Shown piece after piece: positions 1-6,171 of a stretch of 11,961 nucleotides of DNA (position 1 is the first letter of the stretch; each line of letters starts with the position of its first letter). The stretch comes from Globomyces pollinis-pini. Lineage: Eukaryota > Chytridiomycota > Chytridiomycetes > Rhizophydiales > Globomycetaceae. The translations under genes were made by a program, and so were the position numbers. The stretch covers positions 1 to 11,961 of the forward strand of contig MU621528.1 in assembly GCA_025399215.1 (NCBI GenBank), in the 5' to 3' direction. The notes beneath the pieces were generated by a model. That model searched no databases. It worked only from the letters and a program-made list of their open reading frames with translations, and was not told where the DNA came from.

Positions 1-1332
1 GCTTCAGTGGCATCCCCAAGGACTGGACGAGTAGCAATTGGACCTTCATTGTTTTCAAAACGAGCGCGAGAACATAAAGCTGACATGTGAATGACTTCAT
101 TAGGAGCAGCATGATCCAAGTCCAATGGTATAGCATCAACACCTTGTTCAGCAACAGCAGGACAGTAGTATAATTTATCTCCTGACCACACATATGTCAC
201 AGTCATTTGATTTTTTGTCAAGGTTCCGGTTTTATCAGTTGCAAGTAAAGTAATAGCACCTAAAGTTTCCACAGACTGTAAATCTTTAACCAGTACGTTT
301 CTGGACGCCATACGTTTTGCAGCTAAAGACAACAATACGGATACTGTGGTAGGTAAACCTTGAGGAACAAAACTAGTAAAAGTACCAATGGCAAAATTGA
401 ATGAGAAAGCCAAAGTACGATTTCTTCCAAAGTAAGAAATCAAAAAGAAGGCCAAAGCAATAACAGAGGCGATAGAAGCAATCAAAGTAACATAGTTCTC
501 AATTTCTGCAGACATTGGAGAAGGTCTTCGTTCTTCACTAGAAGTCATGAAAGCAATTTGTCCAATAACAGTATGATCACCAGTTCGGATAACAACACCA
601 TAAGCTTCACCATTGACGGCAAGAGTACCATTGAAAATCAAGTTAGTAGCTTCCAATGGATTGTTTTGAGTGTTGGTCACACCACGTCCTTGAGCTTCCA
701 CTTCACCAGTCAATGAAGAATTATCCACTTTGATTTCGGTGGATGCAAAGATAACTAAATCGGCAGGAATCTTATCACCAGAACGAATATAAACAATATC
801 ACCAACAACTAATTCAACAGCAGATATTTGAGTAGTTTGACCATCACGGATAACATAACATTTGGAAGGAATTAAATTGAGGAAAGATTCCAGGATAGCT
901 TGAGATTTCTGAGTTTGGTAGAAATCGACAAAAGCATTCATAAAAGCAACAAACAGCAAGATAGAACCAATGTATACGTTTGGGAAATTGTTGGTAGAAT
1001 CGACAGCGAAAATAATCAATGCCACTATACCAGATACCCATAACATGACGTTGAATAGATGCAAGAGGTAGAGTAAGTATTGCAAGAACGGATGTAATTT
1101 CTTTGGTGGGGTTAAGCAGTTAGGACCATTTTCTTTTAAACGCTTAGCAGCATCCAAAGCAGACAGACCTGGAGATTGAGATGGTTTTTTGAGATCCACT
1201 TTAACAGCATACTTTGCTTGAATTTCATCGATGGATAATAAGTGTTCATTCTAAGATTAGATGATGGTCTATTACCAGATCGACCTGAGTTTCTTCAGTG
1301 TTCGTAGACAATTGATCATGTTTTTCGGCCAT
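1..1332 (-). CDS. Type IIC P-type cation ATPase (Na+/K+-ATPase alpha-like), 5' part, truncated by window edge
   Basis: ATP-driven cation pump of the Na,K/H,K-ATPase class; 435 N-terminal residues are in the window, from the start into the nucleotide-binding domain. Exon 1 is 1276-1332 (19 codons) and exon 2 is 1-1250, separated by a 25-nt intron (1251-1275) that removes an in-frame TGA. Seen: an N-terminal stretch like VDLNEHLLSIDEI, which matches the DDHKLSLDEL region of Na,K pumps; membrane helices M1-M2 around residues 80-130; the actuator loop SSLTGEVEAQ (E202); the M4 motif VPQGLP (Q316); the hinge KRMASRNVLVKDLQSVETLG; and the phosphorylation site TDKTGTLT (D358). Two substitutions stand out: TGEV for the usual TGES, and PQGLP for the PEGLL of animal pumps. 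The start at 1332 is preferred over an upstream in-frame ATG at 1437 because a TATA box sits between them. Class assignment is strong; which ion is carried cannot be told. Confidence 0.9.
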
Positions 1333-1368
1333 AACGAGAATCTTGAACTTCAAAAGTTTTTCAGTTTC

Positions 1369-1375
1369 TTTTATA
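1369..1375 (-). promoter_or_regulatory. TATA box of the P-type ATPase gene
   Basis: TATAAAA on the minus strand, 36 nt upstream of the chosen ATG at 1332. It lies downstream of the alternative ATG at 1437, so it argues for the shorter protein. The spacing resembles that of the TATA box of the thioredoxin-fold gene at 9501 and implies a very short leader. Confidence 0.6.
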
Positions 1376-1483
1376 GACAGCAAAAAAATTGTGAGGGTCA
1401 AGAGAGCGGCGCGTTCGAAAATGGATTCTGAAACCACAGGATTTTTAATGATGAGTCGACATATTGAATCAAAGTAATGTGGG

Positions 1484-1513
1484 AGATGGCAAGGTATGAG
1501 ATGGCAAGGTATG
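1484..1513. repeat. Two perfect copies of a 15-nt tandem repeat, with degenerate copies after it
   Basis: The unit AGATGGCAAGGTATG occurs at 1484-1498 and again at 1499-1513. Related degenerate copies continue to about 1551 (AAGGTATAAG, ATGGTGTGAG, TGGCAAGGTG). It lies about 150 nt upstream of the ATPase start codon, so it could be a regulatory repeat or simple slippage expansion. No coding potential was seen. Confidence 0.7.
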
Positions 1514-2205
1514 AGTTAAGGTATAAGTTATGGTGTGAGTTGGCAAGGTGTCATCCAGAAGTGCTATGAAGTGGTGCTATAAAGCTGCGAGTTGTAGTTC
1601 AACGGTTAATCATACAATCAATACCAAGTATAAATGTTCACACTAGCACTTGACCTTACCACTCATACATTTATGCATTGCATTTCGTGATGTGAACCTC
1701 ATAACGATTCGTAGATTCAACCATTAATTCACTCTGTTTTGGGAATCCAAGTTTGGAAATGAAGTGAACAAGTGATCAAAGTTACTTTTGGTTGATGTTA
1801 ATTTATTTCTTCTTTCTTATTCCTACTTTCTTTAGGTAGTTTAGTAGTCTTGGTTTGCCCCGTCCTCACATGTGTTTGTACAATCTTCAACTGTATGACA
1901 ACTCAACTTACTAATTATCACAATCATAGATACATACAATTTGAACCAATTGAAATCGTCAACAAATCGGTCGTATTCATCATTCAAGGCTCTTTTGCTT
2001 TCTCCTATCCTGATCTATTGAATGGAAAGAGCCAGTTCATCGTCATAAAATTTTCAAATTAATACATTGAGATACAAGAGCCTGATATGGAAATGTCTAC
2101 GTTCTTGTTGTACTTTAGATTAGACACTTTATCGTAAGTTCCATTGTAAACCAGTCTTAAAGGGGCTGTACGACATTATGCCAACTTAGCTGTAAAACAG
2201 TTACA

Positions 2206-2294
2206 AAGCACCACAATTCTCCAAAGAGGACTGAAATTGGCTTAGCAACGATGCCACCACATACACTTTTAGAATCAAAGCGAATGTGGTGCTT
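2206..2294. repeat. Inverted repeat with a nested third copy of the CACCACA core
   Basis: AAGCACCACA at 2206-2215 is perfectly complementary to TGTGGTGCTT at 2285-2294. A nested CACCACAT at 2255-2262 pairs with ATGTGGTG at 2284-2291, so the right arm could pair with either left copy. It could be a cluster of sites for one DNA-binding protein or a structured transcript. I found no snRNA or tRNA consensus here. Confidence 0.5.
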
Positions 2295-2387
2295 GAACTG
2301 ACGATAAAATATACACAAACTAATTGCAGACTTAAAATTTGAGATAGTTAGAATTGAAATATATTTAGAATTAACATATTGAAATGT

Positions 2388-2674
2388 TTATCCAACAATT
2401 GTATATGTAATACAACTGGTAATGCAATCTCCAACGAATTCCAATTGAAATGATATCAATAAGCAAAGCACAGGAATCAGATATAAATAAAAACCGTATA
2501 TTACAATGAACCCAAACCAATCTAATCCAATAACCTACATATTCACCAAGATTACTGGAAATACATATTGTAATGCGCCAACGTATGTTCATCATGTTGT
2601 GATACATCTTCAAAATATTTTGGATATCCATTCACACTGATTATCCAAATTGAAAACATCACCAATAAATTCAT
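2388..2674 (-). CDS. Tentative small membrane protein, two exons, 71 residues
   Basis: Function unknown. Exon 1 is 2606-2674 and encodes a convincing signal-peptide-like start, MNLLVMFSIWIISVNG, followed by a short acidic/aromatic stretch. Exon 2 is 2388-2534 and encodes a hydrophobic segment (GFIVIYGFYLYLIPVLCLL) and a tail with two cysteines. They are joined by a proposed 71-nt GT-AG intron (2535-2605). Support: the ATG follows an A-rich leader with A at -3, and a TATA-like TTTAAATA lies 30 nt upstream, the same distance range as the clearer TATA boxes in this window. Weakness: the first exon also stays open to a stop 17 codons past the proposed donor (40 residues), and a different 34-nt intron would switch to another frame. 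No homologue is recognised. Confidence 0.35.
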
Positions 2675-2704
2675 TGTACTTTTGGAATTCTTTTTTTTTG
2701 TTTG

Positions 2705-2712
2705 TATTTAAA
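2705..2712 (-). promoter_or_regulatory. TATA-like element upstream of the tentative small gene
   Basis: TTTAAATA on the minus strand, 30 nt from the ATG at 2674, followed by an A-rich run. It is weaker than the TATAAAA boxes at 1369 and 9501. Confidence 0.35.
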
Positions 2713-3070
2713 TGTTTTGTTTGGCTGTGACGGTAGATGAAGGCGCCGGTCCTTTTCAAGGGGCTTCAAAAGATGTTGGAAAGCCTCAGAGGTGGTGGAA
2801 GCCGTGATGTTTGCTTATCGAAATCATCATCCAAAATATGACAAACGCGTTTCATTGACATTCAATCATATCCTGTACATTAACAATACCATCTGAAAAA
2901 AAAAACGCGGACTTGAACGTGGAAAAAAAAGGTCCCATTCGTTTCAAATCCTCAAAAGTCAATATCAATCCCATATCTCTTACAACTCAGTTACAACTGA
3001 GCTACTCAACATTTCAATATTTATATTAATTCACGATAATTATACCACCATTAAAGTAAATGAGGTTATA
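2713..3070. other. Intergenic stretch between the tentative small gene and the nucleoside diphosphatase 3' end
   Basis: No gene supported. A locally GC-richer patch (about 2730-2810) contains only a 31-codon ORF. There are two poly-A runs (about 2896-2935). A short hairpin, CTCAGT-TACA-ACTGAG, is at 2986-3001, about 70 nt past the stop codon of the phosphatase gene on the minus strand; it could mark that gene's 3' end, but this is weak. Confidence 0.4.
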
Positions 3071-4797
3071 TTAATGCGGTTTACAGTGTTTAAACGCAGG
3101 ATCAGATAATTGTTGGTCCAAAATCTGTATAGCAGCACCCAGACACCAACCAATCTCAATCCCATCCACCTTCTTGGTAGTCTTGATCTCATGATGATCT
3201 GGCAACGAATACCCTAAAGTAAATAACGTATCACATACCAGTAGAGAGGAGTTCATACATGAATCCGAGATCAATACACCAATCTTTGTTCTTTTCATAT
3301 TCGCGAACAGCTTCAGTAGAGAGTTGTGATAACTGAATAGAGGAGGAACATACAGCATCTGCTGATTCACGTAATTCTTTTAATACAAACGAATTCGATT
3401 TCTGGAATGGTAATGCATATTTGTCATAGAAATATGAAAATGCGTATAAATCTTGGTTTCGGAACGTTTGTTTCTACGATTAAACCTAACTAGTTACGAT
3501 ATCTGGCATATAGATGCCGTCAAATGAACATGGGTTTAATGAACATTGAGTTTGACTGAATAAATTCTGTGTGATAAAGTTATGACATTGTCCATAATCA
3601 GTTGCCGTCCCCGTCATTTTCGTAATGACACCATCATCTTCAAAATGTGTGATTTGACCATCAGGCAAGCATGGTACTTTAAATGTAGTCTTGGCTGCTT
3701 TTTTGATTTTCAATCGACCCTGCATTAATCCATATCCATCGTATGACTAGAGTGAGTTGGAATGGAGTACATGTTGATAAAGTGTATATTTATGATTAGA
3801 AAATTCTAAATCAACTCTATGTCCTCCAGTTGGTAATTCATAGTTTTTAGGTTCAAAAACGATTTGCGTGGATCCACCTCCCAAATCCAACACTCCAGCT
3901 GTTTCTTTTCGATCTGTTTGTCCAATATTTCCCAGCAAGTAGTTTAATGTTATCCAAGCAAAAACACCTTGAAAATTAAACTGGCCAATATAAAGTGAAG
4001 ATGTTGATCCATCAAGAAGAAATTCATTAAAAATTTACCTTCATCATCACCGCCCATTATTGCAACACCGTCATTCTTGAAGACTGGAAATGGATATTCT
4101 CGTCTCAACTTCTTTTCCACAGCCTTTAAAATTTCGTCACCCATTCCATCCTTTAACATTCTCAAACCCGCTGAAAATAATGAGGAATATCAATCATTAT
4201 TACCGGTTGCTTTGAGTGCAATAGGAGTACATCCATAAAGCTCTTTGGGGACATTTTCAACTGCAGCCTAATACTAATTAATAGAATATAAAGTACCTAA
4301 CCGTCAAATCCAAGTATCATCATACTTTGAGTAATTTATCCAAAGAATCAGCAGCAGCTTGAGGATCATGAACATAAGAAGACAATCCAGGTTTAGTAAT
4401 GACAAACACCTAGATATTAGAATTTAATCAACGTAACTTCATCTTCCAACTTTGGAGATTGATTACAATAATTGAAACGATAGACGTGAATACGAGAACC
4501 AGTTGATCCAGCATCGATAATAACAGCCTAAGATGAGGATTTTAATATGATACATATTGAATATCAGGGTAATTAGGCAATGGTTTACAATTTTGAGTTT
4601 TAATTCGTTTGAATGGTAAATTGATATCATTTACGGGAGTGATAGGAGTAGGTTTAAAGAATAGCAGATAAGTAAAACAGAGACATCCTATATGATTAGC
4701 ATCTGATGGATTAATATGGGTAAATGGTATTAGGATTCATGAAGTTGTAGTGATTTGTACCTAATAGAATAATCACTCGTTTGTTTAAAAGTCCCAT
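3071..4797 (-). CDS. GDA1: GDA1/CD39-family nucleoside diphosphatase (Golgi GDPase/apyrase type), ten exons
   Basis: Hydrolyses nucleoside diphosphates; fungal relatives act in the Golgi lumen, converting the GDP released by glycosylation to GMP. The spliced CDS is 454 residues. Exons: 4761-4797, 4554-4687, 4438-4527, 4326-4409, 4204-4267, 4039-4170, 3771-3967, 3498-3746, 3239-3473, 3071-3213. The nine introns are 73, 26, 28, 58, 33, 71, 24, 24 and 25 nt. Motifs in order: N-terminal signal anchor [26 protein letters not shown]1 [12 protein letters not shown] (D62); ACR2 ATAGLRML (135-142); ACR3 [18 protein letters not shown], with likely catalytic E180; ACR4 [12 protein letters not shown] (207-218); C-terminal GYSLP and EIGWCLGA. 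There is no C-terminal membrane helix, which favours Gda1 over Ynd1. The start at 4797 gives a short basic tail before the anchor. In-frame ATGs at 4845 and 4866 are possible, the latter leaving only nine bases to the neighbouring gene's ATG. Confidence 0.93.
4268..4325 (-). other. 58-nt intron made of two back-to-back 29-nt intron-like units
   Basis: Intron 4 of the phosphatase gene. Read on the minus strand, it splits exactly in half into a unit starting GTATGATG and ending GGTTAG, and a unit starting GTACTTTA and ending TATTAG. Each half has its own GT donor and TTAG acceptor and the usual length of an intron in this window. The junction reads TTAG|GTAC. The reading frame (LLK then AAVENV) requires removal of all 58 bases. 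Confidence 0.75.
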
Positions 4798-4875
4798 TAA
4801 AAAGAGTAAAGTTTTACAAAAAACAAAAGGATTGGATTCCACCATTAAAAACTTGAAATAATTCATTAGTTCATC
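4798..4875. promoter_or_regulatory. Very short divergent promoter between phosphatase and hydrolase genes
   Basis: Only 78 nt separate the two divergent start codons (nine if the upstream ATG at 4866 is used). There is no strong TATA box. An ATTAAAA element at 4844-4850 is 25 nt upstream of the hydrolase ATG and could serve weakly. Confidence 0.4.
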
Positions 4876-5881
4876 ATGTTCGCTTCCTTCCTCAATCCTC
4901 AACCTTGTCTGGTCTTTGTTCATGGATTCATGGGTTCTGCTGAATCATTCCATACATTTCCTACTTGCTTTACTAAATATTCTAATGATATTAAACACTT
5001 TGAATACGATACTAAAGGTGATAATGCAAAATCAATTCTGGCCCTAAATGATTTCTTACTCGATATCAAAAATCCATCAATCGTCCTGCTTTGGTAACTT
5101 GGATTGCATTCTCATCTTAGTCATTCTATGGGTGGGCCATTAGCTGTGGACACTTATAAACAACTTCCTGCTTATTTTCAACCATCCATTAAAGGCATTT
5201 TGGCTTTTGATTCCCCCTTCTTTTCACTTCACCCTGATGTAGGATTGATGAATCTCATTTTCGTTAGGTAATTGCCAAAGATGGTTTACAGAGAGCTTCA
5301 AATATTGTCAACAAAGCGAGTTCTATCTTTGCATCATCACAAACAGATATCAACACCAGATCTGTACCTAAATCCTCATCTTCTGGCTCTGGTTGGGGAT
5401 TTCTGGCTGCAGCTGTAAGTGTTGGGGCAGTAGCATATGGAGGTTATAGCGCTTTGATGCTAACTTTATAGCCTATACTTCCAATTCAGCCGTTAAAAGC
5501 TTAGTAACTAACAATTGCTGATATTTACTTTAGGTTGATGGTCAAGCCAATAAAGCTTCAGAAGCACTTCAATTTCTATCACCACTTTGGCAAGTCAATA
5601 ATCAATCCACACGTTTCGATTTTCTCCAAACATCCCCATTAAAATTTCATGGAACATTTCTTCGAGTACCTAATAATAACTGACTCTAGTTACATAACGG
5701 ATCCAGATTTTGTACCTTACCACCTCAAGAACTATCACCATTATTCACATTTCATGATATGATAGGATCGGATTCAATTGACGCTCATATGCAGTTATTT
5801 AATGAGAAGCATGATCCGGTAGCATATCAGAAACTGGTGGACCAGACATTGGAGAAATTACAATGGATTTTAGGATATTAA
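4876..5881 (+). CDS. Alpha/beta-hydrolase (lipase/serine-esterase-like), six exons
   Basis: 288 residues after splicing. Exons: 4876-5093, 5121-5238, 5268-5442, 5472-5503, 5534-5665, 5690-5881; introns 27, 29, 29, 30 and 24 nt. Seen: oxyanion-side motif VFVHGFMGSAESF near the N-terminus; nucleophile elbow LLCHSMGGP with Ser75; acidic candidate in ILAFDSPFF; an Ala/Gly-rich segment (FLAAAVSVGAVAYG) like the hydrophobic patch in related fungal hydrolases; and a C-terminal LHNGSRFCTLPP ... DAHMQLFNEKHDPVAY that resembles the CSLP...AHISMFEP ending of uncharacterised fungal alpha/beta hydrolases. The elbow begins with Cys instead of the usual Gly because codon 73 is completed across intron 1. A phosphorylated or lipid substrate cannot be inferred. 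The gene is divergent from the nucleoside diphosphatase and probably shares a promoter of under 100 nt. Confidence 0.85.
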
Positions 5882-5903
5882 ACACAATCTTTCAACTTGA
5901 TAA

Positions 5904-5909
5904 AATAAA
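5904..5909 (+). terminator. Polyadenylation signal of the hydrolase gene
   Basis: AATAAA 22 nt past the TAA stop at 5881, in AT-rich DNA. The rest of the 290-nt convergent spacer up to 6171 contains only AT-rich sequence and two copies of GATTTTTTAAT (5921 and about 5983). Confidence 0.5.
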
Positions 5910-6123
5910 TTTGAATTTATGATTTTTTAATTCAAATGCAACATTCAAATACCCTACTTTAAATCCAATTTCAATTCACTTTGATTTTTTAATACAGGAT
6001 TGATTCAAGTAATAGTTTATAGAGATACAGACATCAGTCAATACAAATCTATCGACATCGTATCTCTGACGTCTACAATGATTCATATATCTGAATGAGT
6101 ATGATCAGTTTTACCATTTAAAC

Positions 6124-6129
6124 TTTATT
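6124..6129 (-). terminator. Polyadenylation signal of the DOMON-b561 reductase gene
   Basis: AATAAA on the minus strand, 42 nt beyond the TGA at 6172-6174, suitably placed for 3' end formation of that gene. Confidence 0.5.
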
Positions 6130-6171
6130 ATACCACTCTAATATACCCACATTATAAATTGATAGGTTAGT

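Larger units (their letters stand above)
1333..2387. other. Gene-poor stretch upstream of the ATPase; one unresolved open frame
   Basis: No recognisable gene. The right strand for coding, if any, is plus: codons 1802-2062 are open without interruption. The first part, from T-rich DNA, translates as a hydrophobic run. The first ATG is at 1895 and would give 55 residues with ordinary-looking codons but no motif I recognise. A consensus-like donor GTAAGT follows at about 2131 and short open frames continue to about 2300, so a multi-exon gene with tiny introns is possible. I could not find a consistent set of exons. The 5' portion (about 1340-1500) should contain the ATPase promoter. Confidence 0.4.

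Noticed and set aside
1246..1437. A 63-residue ORF (MVSESIFERAALL...) as the full first exon of the ATPase or a separate gene
   Set aside because: The TATA box at 1369-1375 lies inside it, and its tail is the ATPase N-terminus followed by an intron. Only 1276-1332 is kept as coding.
1588..1660. tRNA-like D-arm TAGTTCAACGGTTAA
   Set aside because: No acceptor stem pairing and no proper T-arm consensus could be built around it.
2712..2807. 31-codon ORF in a GC-richer patch (MFCLAVTVDEGAG...)
   Set aside because: Too short, no motif, and it overlaps the likely promoter of the tentative minus-strand gene.
3747..4165. Frame breaks in the nucleoside diphosphatase as evidence of a pseudogene
   Set aside because: Every break coincides with GT-AG ends that restore conserved motifs exactly; a decayed gene would not show this at nine places.
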